Shown piece by piece: positions 16,092 to 25,734 of a stretch of 64,000 nucleotides of DNA (its first letter is position 1; each line of letters starts with the position of its first letter). The DNA comes from Herbinix sp. (GTDB lineage: Bacteria > Bacillota > Clostridia > Lachnospirales > Lachnospiraceae), in the NCBI GenBank assembly GCA_029256105.1, contig JAQSYO010000018.1, positions 1 through 64,000 of the forward strand. Direction: 5' to 3'. Position numbers and translations under genes: made by a program. Below the pieces are notes generated by a model. The model was not told the DNA's origin, did no database searches, and saw nothing but the letters and a program-made list of their open reading frames with translations.

Positions 16092-17300
16092 TTACACCTG
16101 CTCATGAAGAGGCTTTCTTACCTTCTTTCTAGTCACTTCAACAAGTCCTAAGGCCGTCATATCCACCAAGGTAGTCTTCACTGGGTCCTTCTTAAAATAT
16201 TCCGCTAACTCTTCCATCAACAGGTCTTTATCTTTCTTCAATTCCATATCAATAAAATCAATGATTATAATTCCTGATAAATTGCGAAGACGGATTTGTT
16301 TTGCGATTTCCTTCGCCGCTTCTCTATTTACCTTAAGAAATGTTTCTTGTACCTTTTTCTTTCCAGCCACTGCTTTCCCAGTATTAACATCGATTACCGT
16401 TAACGCTTCTGTAGGTTGTATGATCAAGGTGCCACCGGATTTCAACCATACCATCGGTCGAACCGCATCCCCTAGTTTATCATTGATACCATATAGATTT
16501 GCCAGGCTTAACAAAGGATCCTTATAAAAACGAAGCTTGTCCAAATCCTCCGATTGATATTGTTCCAGATATTCCTTCGTGTGTTCATAGAGTATTTCGT
16601 CATCGGTAATAAATTCATTCACATTATCCGTATATCCGTCCCGAATATCACAGATATAATTTGGTGGGGTTTTATATAATAAAGAAAATCGATTCCTATG
16701 CACTCCATATTTACGTATGTTTTCATAGGCTTCAATTAACTTCTTCATCTCAGCAACGATTTTTTCCTCTGATATATAAGCTGCATTAGTACGAATGATA
16801 AAGCCATATTCCTTATGCTTATATTTTAAGGCTATGTCTTTTAATCGATGGCGTTCTTTCTCCTCGGTAATCTTTGATGAGACGCCAACACTTGCTTTTC
16901 CATAAGTCAAAGCTGAATATTTACCTGTAAAATTCAGATTGGAGTTAACCACAGGCGCCTTTGTCTTAACATCTTCCTTCACCACTTGGACGATCAGTTC
17001 ATCCCCTACCTTTACTTTCACCTCGGTAAGCTTGGTATCCTTTTCGTTAAATTCCTGTTCCGTCGCCATGATTGGATAACGGTTCTCTGCCATGGAATAA
17101 TAACACATCCTACCATCTGCAATCTCTACAAATGCAGCATTGATATTCTTAATGATATTCTTTACCTTACCAAGATAGATATTGCCCAGGATCCCTGCTT
17201 CTTCCGAAGCATTTAGAGATACCTGCACCATATCTTTGCCTTCAAAGAACGCAGAAATAATCACATTATCCTTCTTTGTAATAACCAGTTTGTTCTCCAT
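16092..17300 (-). CDS. rng: Ribonuclease E/G family protein
   Basis: A 402-residue RNase G-type protein. An S1-like RNA-binding segment with the family's ILGNIYLGKVKNI motif occupies the first part (about residues 35-110, with an insertion). The DNase I-like catalytic core includes TVIDVNTGKAVAGK (about residue 310) and IIIIDFIDM (about residue 350), whose Asp residues bind the catalytic metal. It ends soon after the VTRKKVRKPL motif, without the CPxC zinc-link and without the long degradosome tail of RNase E, as in many Clostridia. The enzyme cuts single-stranded RNA in rRNA and mRNA maturation. It follows the two radical-SAM-associated genes, 27 bp apart, and in relatives is next to rplU; here 16 kb intervene. 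Confidence 0.92.
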   Translation of the reverse strand: MENKLVITKKDNVIISAFFEGKDMVQVSLNASEEAGILGNIYLGKVKNIIKNINAAFVEIADGRMCYYSMAENRYPIMATEQEFNEKDTKLTEVKVKVGDELIVQVVKEDVKTKAPVVNSNLNFTGKYSALTYGKASVGVSSKITEEKERHRLKDIALKYKHKEYGFIIRTNAAYISEEKIVAEMKKLIEAYENIRKYGVHRNRFSLLYKTPPNYICDIRDGYTDNVNEFITDDEILYEHTKEYLEQYQSEDLDKLRFYKDPLLSLANLYGINDKLGDAVRPMVWLKSGGTLIIQPTEALTVIDVNTGKAVAGKKKVQETFLKVNREAAKEIAKQIRLRNLSGIIIIDFIDMELKKDKDLLMEELAEYFKKDPVKTTLVDMTALGLVEVTRKKVRKPLHEQV

Positions 17301-17327
17301 TTCTGCTCCTCCGTAAACGTAACTCTT

Positions 17328-18173
17328 TTATCTTTCTACCTGATTTAATGCAGCAAGTTTGCCACTCTCGTCGTCTTTTGTATATATTTCTAATCGATGT
17401 ACCTGCCAAGCGAACTTTTCAAAGGGTATTCCAAGACTCTCATAAAATGCTTCCATAACTAATTCAGGCTTTAAATTAACGCTACTTCCGGTATCCAATT
17501 GCATATAAACCTTGATCCCGTTTTCATATACATCAGCAACACTTGCAGTCTTTAAAGAAAATGATTCCGTAACAGTGGTAGCCACAACATCCTTTAACTC
17601 ATCCATTAAAGTAGTCTGACGCTTTTCTTCATATTCATTTGCATCAAAGGCAATGAAACGAATCATTTGTTTTATATCCACATCTTTTTCGCTTTTCTTC
17701 GTTTTCTTACCAATTATTATTTCCTGCTTTTCACTAAATTGCTGAAACGCCTTGATAAACTTCTCTTGTGTCACAATACTATTGCTAATGTTATATCCGT
17801 CTTTTAGGGATACCAAATAATCCGAGGCAGTTACTAATGACATAGCAGTAACTGTTTTCTGATGTTCAATCTGCTCCAATAAGGTATGAAATCCAACGAT
17901 ACGAAAGCCATCAGTTAATGCAGTATTCATACGTTCCACCATGATCTCTGGAGAATCGCTGGATAGTAGCTGAATATCCACATATTCTGCATCACTTGTT
18001 AAGCCAACACCTAAGGGTGCAGCAAACGACATAATTTGATGAGGACTAAAGCCCTTCGTATATTCACTATCTATATTTGCACGTCGAAATGCTTTCTGGA
18101 AATATCGCATAACATCAAGATGCCCGACAAATTTCATCGAACTATATTTTTGAAATTTAATTCTTGCTTTCAT
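17328..18173 (-). CDS. TIGR03936-family radical-SAM-associated protein (DUF2344)
   Basis: The 281-residue protein begins KARIKFQKYSSMKFVGHLDV, followed by FQKAFRRANI and SPHQIMSFAAPLGVG, the diagnostic start of DUF2344/TIGR03936. The family always accompanies or is fused to a large B12-binding radical SAM protein, which here lies directly upstream with a 17-bp overlap. The pair precedes rng and rplU in most Clostridia, implying a role in RNA or ribosome modification, but the reaction is not established. No catalytic residues of its own are evident. Confidence 0.88.
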   Translation of the reverse strand: MKARIKFQKYSSMKFVGHLDVMRYFQKAFRRANIDSEYTKGFSPHQIMSFAAPLGVGLTSDAEYVDIQLLSSDSPEIMVERMNTALTDGFRIVGFHTLLEQIEHQKTVTAMSLVTASDYLVSLKDGYNISNSIVTQEKFIKAFQQFSEKQEIIIGKKTKKSEKDVDIKQMIRFIAFDANEYEEKRQTTLMDELKDVVATTVTESFSLKTASVADVYENGIKVYMQLDTGSSVNLKPELVMEAFYESLGIPFEKFAWQVHRLEIYTKDDESGKLAALNQVER

Positions 18174-20097
18174 CGGAAACCTCCTTAGCTAGTACTTGCT
18201 CTAATGTGTTATCCTGTTCTGCATCAAAAGCCAATAAGCCTTCTTCAAAACATACACCACCGCCAAATTCCTTCGCTCCACAATTTGCACAAGCTTGCTT
18301 ACAATTAGGTGTTACCTTCTCGCTCTTTGCCCTTTTATATTCACGAAGTAAGAATTGTTTTGTTACTCCTATATCAATGAAATCCCAGGGGAAAATCTCG
18401 TCTTCCTCACGCTCTCTACAGTTGTAGAACTCCATATCAATCCCATTTTCCTCAAAGGACTTCATCCATTTATCATAATAAAAATACTCCGTCCAAGAAT
18501 CATATAAACATCCGGCTTTATAAGCATCATAGATCGCCTTGCTAACACGGCGGTCACCTCTGGCAAATACACCCTCAAGCTCCGTCAATTGTGCCTCATG
18601 CCAATTATATTTAATACTCTTGCGGTTTAACTGCTCATTAATTTTACTTTTCAAGAAGCGCTGTCTCTCCACATATTCTTTTCCGTTAATCATTCTAGCC
18701 CATTGGAACGGTGTGAAGGGCTTCGGTACAAAGAAGGAGCTACTGGAGGTAATACTTACCTTACCATTTCTCTCTTGCTTTGGAATGGTATAGTAGGCTT
18801 TTGCAATTTCATTGGATAATATCGCAATCCCTTCGATATCTTCTTCCGTCTCTGTCGGAAGTCCGAGCATAAAATACAATTTTACACGATTCCATCCGCT
18901 ATTGAAGGCTTTCATTGCACCCCCAAGGATGGCTTCTTCTGTAAGTCCCTTATTAATAACATCACGGAGCCTCTGACTTCCAGCCTCAGGAGCGAACGTT
19001 AAGCTACTCTTTCGTACATCCTGCACCTTACTCATTACGTCTAAAGCAAAGGCATCAATACGAAGGGAAGGTAAAGCGATATTCACTCCCTTGGAACCAA
19101 ATTCCTCGATTAAAAAGGTTACTAATTCTTGAAGCTGCGAATAATCACTGGAGCTGAGGGAACTAAGAGATATTTCTTCATGCCCGGTTGATTGAAGCAT
19201 TTCATAGGCACATTTTTTTAAATAATCAAGGCTTCGTTCCCTGGTAGGACGATAAATCATACCTGCTTGGCAGAATCTACAGCCCCGAACACAACCTCGC
19301 TGGATTTCCAGAACAATTCTGTCTTGAGTCGCTTTAATAAAGGGTACAATCGGTTTTGTGGGATAATATGCTTCACTCAGGTTCATCTCTACTTGCTTCT
19401 TTACCTTATCGGGTGCAACACTGTTGTTCTTCTCAAAACTCTCAATTGTACCGTCTTTCTTATATTTTACATCATAAAAAGCAGGCACATACATTCCTTC
19501 AATGAGTGCCACCTGCTCTAAATATTCTTTTCTGGATTTTCCTGCTTTTTTGTATTCTTTATAAGTATCTAATAGCTGATTATATGCTGTCTCGCCCTCT
19601 CCTATATAGAAGAAATCAAAGAAATCTGCAATCGGCTCCGGATTATAGCTACATGGGCCACCACCGATTACAATCGGATCGTCCTCTGTCCTGTCTTTCG
19701 CATAGATAGGAATTTGTGAAAGTTCTAATACCTGTAATATATTCGTATAACACATCTCATATTGCAACGTAATTCCCAGAAAATCAAAGTCCTTTATTGG
19801 CTCTTGGCTTTCTAAAGCAAATAATGGAATATTACGTTCCCTCATAATCTTGTCCAAATCCACCCAAGGGGAATAAACACGTTCACAATAGGTATCTTCC
19901 CTCCGGTTAAATATATCATATAAAATCTGCATTCCCAAATGAGACATTCCTATCTCATATACATCAGGAAAACACATGCAAAAGCGAACATCAACCTCCG
20001 CGGGATTTTTCACCTTCATATTGACCTCACCGCCAATATAGCGCGCCGGTTTCTCGACTGTTAATAATATTTCATCCGATAGTGCTAATCTTCTCAT
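18157..20097 (-). CDS. TIGR03960-family B12-binding-domain/radical SAM protein
   Basis: This 646-residue protein has an amino-terminal cobalamin-binding-like domain (about residues 25-190) and a radical SAM core with the cluster motif CVRGCRFCQAG (about residues 270-280), which binds a 4Fe-4S cluster and S-adenosylmethionine. The carboxyl region has a further Cys cluster (CKQACANCG and a later Cys, about residues 605-625). Length and order match TIGR03960. It is the first gene of the operon with the DUF2344 protein and rng. The likely job is an RNA- or ribosome-linked modification, inferred only from the conserved neighbourhood. Confidence 0.9.
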   Translation of the reverse strand: MRRLALSDEILLTVEKPARYIGGEVNMKVKNPAEVDVRFCMCFPDVYEIGMSHLGMQILYDIFNRREDTYCERVYSPWVDLDKIMRERNIPLFALESQEPIKDFDFLGITLQYEMCYTNILQVLELSQIPIYAKDRTEDDPIVIGGGPCSYNPEPIADFFDFFYIGEGETAYNQLLDTYKEYKKAGKSRKEYLEQVALIEGMYVPAFYDVKYKKDGTIESFEKNNSVAPDKVKKQVEMNLSEAYYPTKPIVPFIKATQDRIVLEIQRGCVRGCRFCQAGMIYRPTRERSLDYLKKCAYEMLQSTGHEEISLSSLSSSDYSQLQELVTFLIEEFGSKGVNIALPSLRIDAFALDVMSKVQDVRKSSLTFAPEAGSQRLRDVINKGLTEEAILGGAMKAFNSGWNRVKLYFMLGLPTETEEDIEGIAILSNEIAKAYYTIPKQERNGKVSITSSSSFFVPKPFTPFQWARMINGKEYVERQRFLKSKINEQLNRKSIKYNWHEAQLTELEGVFARGDRRVSKAIYDAYKAGCLYDSWTEYFYYDKWMKSFEENGIDMEFYNCREREEDEIFPWDFIDIGVTKQFLLREYKRAKSEKVTPNCKQACANCGAKEFGGGVCFEEGLLAFDAEQDNTLEQVLAKEVSDESKN

Positions 20098-20342
20098 CTA
20101 TTTATCCTTTCATCCTTTAATCGTTACTCATTCCTATGCCTATTTGCATAATTACTTACGTAAATTCAATACCCGAATAAGGTCCAAAATGAAATTACTG
20201 TGAATTTTATTTTGGAATTTTATTTGGAGTTTTATCTTAGATTTTGGTTTACTCAAAATCCTTTTCACTTTCACTACCCGTTATTATAACTGATATAATG
20301 TGAAAATACAACGAACAAAACGGAAAGAACCTTTATCAATAT

Positions 20343-20972
20343 CTATTTCAGCCAAGTAACAAGCATGTTCTCCAAGTCCTGCATCGAATCATTTCCGGTG
20401 ACATATTCCTGAATTACTTCAGAAGTAAAAGTACCCACCTTAAAATCAAATTTATCAAATAAAAATATTGTGAGGAACAACACAATCGCACAAACCATCC
20501 TTATAATTAAAAAACGAAAGGCTGCAATCTCCTGCGGTGTATTCACTTCCCTATACTCACCCTCAACGATAGTTTCCTCATGGAATTGCTTTGCTACTTT
20601 TGGTTTCTTACGTCCAAGAATATCTTCATTTAGCGGATCCGCATCCGGGTAGATGGTATTATAGGTACTGCTGCCAGCTGACATGGCACTTAATTGTCGA
20701 AGGCAAGATTCTCTTGCCTGTCTTATATATTCAGCCCTTGATAGGATTGATTGTGGCTGGTTTTGATTGCTATATTCATAGGAATTTGCAGAATAGTCCA
20801 TAGGTGTTTCCGTTGTATGTGACATAGAATTAGGGCTTTCCGCTATCGAGGTCTGGTTTACTTTCGTATCTTTCTCAAATATTCTACCGGTAAGGAATAA
20901 ATTCTCATTTATATTATTCGATAAATTCTTCTCAATTTGACGTACCATCTTATCTTCAACCTTACTATCCAT
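20343..20972 (-). CDS. Hypothetical protein with a carboxyl-terminal transmembrane segment
   Basis: A 209-residue protein. The first 150 residues are polar, rich in Ser, Asn and Gln and look disordered. One hydrophobic helix lies at about residues 150-170 (FLIIRMVCAIVLFLTIFLFD), followed by a short tail of about 35 residues. There is no known domain or catalytic motif. It stands 245 bp upstream of the radical SAM gene on the same strand and may be read with it. The start has an AGGAGG site. I see no basis to name a function. Confidence 0.6.
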   Translation of the reverse strand: MDSKVEDKMVRQIEKNLSNNINENLFLTGRIFEKDTKVNQTSIAESPNSMSHTTETPMDYSANSYEYSNQNQPQSILSRAEYIRQARESCLRQLSAMSAGSSTYNTIYPDADPLNEDILGRKKPKVAKQFHEETIVEGEYREVNTPQEIAAFRFLIIRMVCAIVLFLTIFLFDKFDFKVGTFTSEVIQEYVTGNDSMQDLENMLVTWLK

Positions 20973-21333
20973 CGGGTTCCTCCTTCCGAAATCTCAAATG
21001 ATAACTTAAGAAATGAAATGCTTGTATACTCGATTCATTATATTGTATCTGGTTTTTAGTTATGACAAAATATAGTAGATGATACTGATTATTTATGAAT
21101 TATTTAAGCATAACTTCAAAAAGTAATTTTATAAGAAAAAACTTGCACCATATGAAATCCTTTATAAGAATTATAAATAAAAAAAGTAAGTGAAAACGAA
21201 TTTGTAATGAGTATACCTATAGTTGATAGGAACGGACGGTATATTCAAGTAATTCACTTAATTAAAATTGATGATGTTTATCTTATTTCAAATATTGAAT
21301 ATGATATATAGTTACTTATATTAATCCAGAGAT
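20973..21333. other. Intergenic stretch without identified genes
   Basis: This AT-rich gap holds the promoter region of the 209-residue protein gene. I see no structured RNA, repeat or further coding frame in it. Confidence 0.5.
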
Positions 21334-21394
21334 ATAATAAAGAAGACTCGGATTAGAGGCTTTTTCTCTTTTCTATCCGAGTCTTCTTTATTAT
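21334..21394. terminator. Strong intrinsic terminator after kdpE
   Basis: A 20-bp inverted repeat (ATAATAAAGAAGACTCGGAT and its complement) with a 21-base loop lies about 80 bp beyond the stop of kdpE. It can terminate the minus-strand kdpDE transcript. Confidence 0.85.
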
Positions 21395-21476
21395 ATACTG
21401 CTCTATACGAAATTTTCTTTGGGATAGCCGACATTACCATGGTACAATTTACTTAACGTATATGGAAGCTGATTCT

Positions 21477-22178
21477 CTATACTTCATCCACCATACGATA
21501 CCCAACGCCAACCTCGGTAACAATAAATTTAGGTTCTGCGGGATTGGCTTCAATCTTACGCCTTATATTGGCCATATTAACACGAAGTGTCTGGTTTTCA
21601 TTCAGATAAGGTCCCCATATTTCCTTCATGATATAGTCATGGGTGAGTACCTTACCGACATTATGGGAAAGAAGTACAATAATTTTATACTCAATTGGTG
21701 TTAGATGGACTTCCTTATCCTCGACCTTTACAATTCTCTTCTCATAATCAATGCAAAGTGCACCAATAATTATTTTTTCAGCTTCCAATTGATTTTCTTC
21801 TCTTACTTTATGATTATGCCTTACCGCTGTCCTAATTCTTGCCAGTAACTCGGAGGTACCAAAAGGTTTTGTGATATAATCGTCTGCTCCCAAATCAAGA
21901 GCTTCTACCTTCTCCCTCTCATGCCCTCTGGCTGATACGACTATGATAGGTACTCCACTCCATTCCCGTATAATTTTTAATACCTCGATTCCATCCATAT
22001 CCGGTAATCCAAGATCAAGTAATATCAGGTCAGGACAATGAGAAGCCGTTAATTTAATCGCATCTTTTCCCTTATCCGCTTTAATTACATTATAATTGTT
22101 ATGAGTGAGAATCGTAGAAATAAAATTACTGATTGCAATCTCATCCTCCACCAACAAAATCACTAGCTTATTATTCAT
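21477..22178 (-). CDS. kdpE: KdpE-like response regulator
   Basis: The 233-residue OmpR-family regulator has a receiver with acidic VEDE near residue 11, phospho-acceptor Asp in LLDLGLPDMDG (about residue 55), Ser in IVVSARG and Lys in YITKPFG. A winged-helix domain follows (about residues 130-230, including NQTLRVNMANIRRKIE). Its start overlaps the end of kdpD by 8 bp. In other bacteria KdpE activates the kdpFABC high-affinity potassium pump; no kdp pump genes occur in this window, so its target is elsewhere or different. Confidence 0.9.
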   Translation of the reverse strand: MNNKLVILLVEDEIAISNFISTILTHNNYNVIKADKGKDAIKLTASHCPDLILLDLGLPDMDGIEVLKIIREWSGVPIIVVSARGHEREKVEALDLGADDYITKPFGTSELLARIRTAVRHNHKVREENQLEAEKIIIGALCIDYEKRIVKVEDKEVHLTPIEYKIIVLLSHNVGKVLTHDYIMKEIWGPYLNENQTLRVNMANIRRKIEANPAEPKFIVTEVGVGYRMVDEV

Positions 22179-24915
22179 AATCTCCTCCTAATAACGGTAA
22201 TGTAAAACGGAATACCGCTCCGCCTTCTTTTTGATTGTAGGCATCCATTTTTCCTTGATGTGCTTTTACGATTGACATACAGATTGAAAGGCCAATCCCC
22301 ATTCCTCTGGAAGAATCCGAGGTGCGCTTTCCATTCGGTACGTAGGATTCAAATAAATAGGGAAAATCCTGATCTGAGATACCTTCTCCGTTATCACTAA
22401 CCTCAAACACTGCCATTTCATTCTCTTTTTTAAGTGTAACCTCAATTATCGTGTCATCGCCGGAATGCTTAATTGCGTTCTCTATCAGATTAATGATAAC
22501 TTGTTCAATCAAGGTTCCATCCATTGGGACCATCAGAAGCTCCTCCGGAACTGATACATTGATTTTATGATCCGGAAATCTTTTTCGAATTCTGCTAATC
22601 GCTTCCGCAACAATTTCCTCCGCAGCTTCGGGTGTCTTGGTCACATTCGCAGTATCCTCATTAATTCTTGTTACGGATAATAGATTTTCTACCATACGAA
22701 TTAACCATTGGGAATCGTCCTTGATATGGGAAATCAACTTTTCTTTCGTTTCCGTATCTAAGGCTTCCTTATTTTCTAATATAGCGGAACTCGCACCCAA
22801 AATACCGGTAAGTGGTGTCCGAAGATCATGGGAAATGGCACGAAGCAGGTTACTCCTCATCTTTTCCTTTTCCGTTTCTATCAAGATAGTTCTTTGTTCA
22901 TCCGATAATCTTTGACGTTCTAACGCCATTGCTACCAAGGAGGCTATTCTTCGAAGGAAGGCTCGATTATTCTGATTCAAATTGTTTCGATTAATACAGG
23001 ACACTCCGATTACTCCTAGTACATTTCCTTGCGAAATTACCGGCATATAATATGCTCCAGCTTCCATAAATGTATCTGTTCCAGCTCCTGCCCGCTTCTG
23101 GTTTACAAATACCCAATGTGCTACAGCACTTTCTTCTGAGGATAATAAGTAACCTGTATCTGTATCCTCCGATGATTGCATTAATATTCCACCTTCGCCA
23201 GTCACTGGATCACTGATATAAAATATAATGGAACGACCAAATAATTTAGTAATATATTCATTTGTCAGATTTACGATATTTTCAAGACCTCTGGTGATAA
23301 GTAATCGTTTATTTATTTCATACAGAACTTCAATACGTTGCTCCCTGTCTTGCGAAAATTCAGCCTGTACCTTAATTCTTACTGTCATAGTACTGGTAAT
23401 CAATGCAGTTAAAAGCATAACAAAAAAGGTAATCGGATAATCACCCTGGAATACATCCAAAGAATAATACGGCTCCATAAAAAAGAAATTATCAATAATA
23501 ACACATAAAATCGAGGCTATAATACCATACATATATCCCGTCGTAACTCTTGATATGATCAAAATTGAAAGTATATAAAGCATAATAAAATTCTGATTTC
23601 TCATATCAAACTGTGCAAATAAGATTGATATTAATGTAGTTATAACAAGAACACTAATTGTCTTAAATACATCTACCCAAGAGAAATAAAGACTTTGTAT
23701 ATTCGAATTTTTCTTATATTTTTTGAATTTAGTCTTTGAATTACTGTCAGGTATAATATGAATTTCTGTATTATCAAGTAGAGATATCAATCTGTCTTCT
23801 AAATCTTCTTCAAATAAACTCTTTATCGTCTTTTTATTTCTACTTTTGCCGATAACAATGTTGGTTATTCCAGAAAGCTTTGCATATTGTGCAACAGTTA
23901 CTGCAATATCATTTCCGTTCAAGGTTGCAATCTCAGCACCCAATTGTTCTGCCAACTCAACATTTGCCTGAAAACTTTTCTTAAGCTCTTCGGAGAGCAT
24001 CTCATTCTCACTGTTTTCAACATATACTACCACCCAGGGTGAATGAAAGGCTTCTGCCATTCTTGCAGTAAAGCGGATACACCTTGCTGATGAGGGCGAA
24101 CTACTGATACAAACAAGTATTTTTGTATTTGTTATTCGGTCGGACGGCATACCCTCATTTTGATTATTATGGCTAATCCGATCTGCGGCCTTTCTCATAG
24201 CAACTTCTCGAAGTAGGCGTAGATTTTCTTTCGTCAGAAAATTCTCAGACTGACTTTCCTTCTCCTCTAAATCCATAATTCCACCTAATTCAAGGCGTCT
24301 TAAAAGCTCGTCCGGCTCAATATCAATTAATTTCACCTTATCTGCATGATCGAATATATAATCCGGTACCGTTTCCTTTACATATACATGTGTAATTTCT
24401 TGAACAATATCATTGAGGCTTTCAATGTGCTGTACATTCACCGTGGTATATACATCAATTCCTGCATTTAATAGCTCTTCTATATCTTGATATCTTTTTT
24501 TATTTCGTACCCCGGGGAGATTCGAATGTGCTAATTCATCCACCAAAATTAATCTCGGTTTGCGTTCCAGCGCCGCGTCCAAATCAAATTCTTTCAATCG
24601 ATCGTTCTTATCCGTAATTGCTTTGCTTGGTAAGGTTGGTAACCCATTTAATAATTTCATTGTCTCATGACTGGTAGTATGTTTAATAGATCCTACGATA
24701 ACATCCATACCGTTATGAAATTGCACCTGTGCATCATCTAACATAGCATAGGTTTTACCCACACCGGCAGCATAACCGAAAAATATCTTCAGATGTCCTC
24801 TGTGGTTTATTTTATTGTAGTCAGAATGTTCTGGTAAAGGCTTTACATTCTGTTTTGTTTCCTGCAACTCTTTCATAACGATTTTATAGGGACTTGATAA
24901 GCAAATCCCTTTCAC
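22171..24915 (-). CDS. kdpD: KdpD-like sensor histidine kinase
   Basis: This 914-residue protein has the full KdpD architecture. The cytoplasmic KdpD domain carries Walker A GYAAGVGKTYAM (about residue 48) and the LVDELAHSNLPG Walker-B-like motif. A universal-stress-protein domain (about residues 265-385) follows, then four transmembrane helices (about 410-510), a GAF-like domain (about 530-660) and a kinase core with phospho-acceptor AISHDLRTPLTGI (about residue 690) and ATP motifs ENAIKHSG, DNGEGIS and GMGIGLSI. It senses potassium or turgor and ionic stress in other species. The start is unclear: GTG at 24915 has its ribosome site almost touching it, while the ATG 13 codons later (24876) has none. 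It lies 50 bp after the NarL-type regulator gene. Confidence 0.92.
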   Translation of the reverse strand: MKGICLSSPYKIVMKELQETKQNVKPLPEHSDYNKINHRGHLKIFFGYAAGVGKTYAMLDDAQVQFHNGMDVIVGSIKHTTSHETMKLLNGLPTLPSKAITDKNDRLKEFDLDAALERKPRLILVDELAHSNLPGVRNKKRYQDIEELLNAGIDVYTTVNVQHIESLNDIVQEITHVYVKETVPDYIFDHADKVKLIDIEPDELLRRLELGGIMDLEEKESQSENFLTKENLRLLREVAMRKAADRISHNNQNEGMPSDRITNTKILVCISSSPSSARCIRFTARMAEAFHSPWVVVYVENSENEMLSEELKKSFQANVELAEQLGAEIATLNGNDIAVTVAQYAKLSGITNIVIGKSRNKKTIKSLFEEDLEDRLISLLDNTEIHIIPDSNSKTKFKKYKKNSNIQSLYFSWVDVFKTISVLVITTLISILFAQFDMRNQNFIMLYILSILIISRVTTGYMYGIIASILCVIIDNFFFMEPYYSLDVFQGDYPITFFVMLLTALITSTMTVRIKVQAEFSQDREQRIEVLYEINKRLLITRGLENIVNLTNEYITKLFGRSIIFYISDPVTGEGGILMQSSEDTDTGYLLSSEESAVAHWVFVNQKRAGAGTDTFMEAGAYYMPVISQGNVLGVIGVSCINRNNLNQNNRAFLRRIASLVAMALERQRLSDEQRTILIETEKEKMRSNLLRAISHDLRTPLTGILGASSAILENKEALDTETKEKLISHIKDDSQWLIRMVENLLSVTRINEDTANVTKTPEAAEEIVAEAISRIRKRFPDHKINVSVPEELLMVPMDGTLIEQVIINLIENAIKHSGDDTIIEVTLKKENEMAVFEVSDNGEGISDQDFPYLFESYVPNGKRTSDSSRGMGIGLSICMSIVKAHQGKMDAYNQKEGGAVFRFTLPLLGGDYE

Positions 24916-24965
24916 TCCTTTTTCTAATCAACTATCATATGTAAAATACATATGAATAAATACTC

Positions 24966-25592
24966 TCATGAATTTTTAAGATAATGAACAGCAATCTGTG
25001 TTCTATGCTCTAGTCCTGTTTTTTCTAGAATTGTGCTGATATGGTTACGCACCGTTCCATTCGTTAAAAATAACTTCTCACCTATTTCCTTATTGGATAA
25101 GCCCTCGGAGATAAGTTTAACAACCTCCAACTCTCTAGGAGATAAAAGCATCTCAAATAAATTATTCCCGGTAGCATTATTAGAAACTCTGCTTCGAATA
25201 AATTCCAGAACATCAGCTTGAAACACAGTTCCACCGGTATTAATTAAACGGATAGCTGAGAGAATACGTTCTGCAGGACTGTTCTTGAGAATGTAACCGT
25301 TCACTCCTGCTTTTAACGCTCGCAGAATAAGATCCGGTTCATCGAACGTTGTCAACAATAGTGGTAAGGATAACTTTTCCTCCATAATCACCTGTGCGGC
25401 CTGAATTCCATCCATAACAGGCATGCGTATATCTAACATAACCACATCTGGTTTCAAGCATCTACAAAGCTCCACCGCTTTATTCCCATCGATAGCAGCT
25501 CCTAGGAACTCCAAATCCAGCTGTGTTTCAATTATCATCTTCAAGCCTTCTCGAATGATTGCATCATCATCCGCAATTAGCACTCTTATCAT
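24966..25592 (-). CDS. NarL/LuxR-family response regulator of the Lnr-like system
   Basis: A regulator of about 208 residues starting at the ATG at 25592, six bases after GGGAGG (a longer frame to 25637 has no comparable site). The receiver has DDD near residue 8, phospho-acceptor Asp in VVMLDIRMPVMDG (about residue 54) and Lys in YILKNSP. The carboxyl LuxR-type helix-turn-helix is LSPRELEVVKLISEGLSNKE and following residues (about 143-200). It is the last gene of an ATPase-permease-permease-kinase-regulator operon, comparable to lnrLMN with lnrJK of Bacillus subtilis, which confers resistance to membrane-active linearmycins. A GTCATA-type dyad upstream of the operon is a plausible binding site. 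Confidence 0.9.
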   Translation of the reverse strand: MIRVLIADDDAIIREGLKMIIETQLDLEFLGAAIDGNKAVELCRCLKPDVVMLDIRMPVMDGIQAAQVIMEEKLSLPLLLTTFDEPDLILRALKAGVNGYILKNSPAERILSAIRLINTGGTVFQADVLEFIRSRVSNNATGNNLFEMLLSPRELEVVKLISEGLSNKEIGEKLFLTNGTVRNHISTILEKTGLEHRTQIAVHYLKNS

Positions 25593-25734
25593 GTTTCCTC
25601 CCACCAGTCTTGCGACTTGAAACAAATATAATAACATTCTACATCTATATAGTCAAAATTAAAATAGTTTTCGGTTTTATTTATCCAAGATGATTTTATT
25701 ATAGGTTACTCATCTATACAGGAAGCTTCTTTTC

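Noticed and set aside
21477..24915. A full Kdp potassium-uptake locus
   Set aside because: Only the sensor and regulator are present; no kdpF, A, B or C gene exists in the window.
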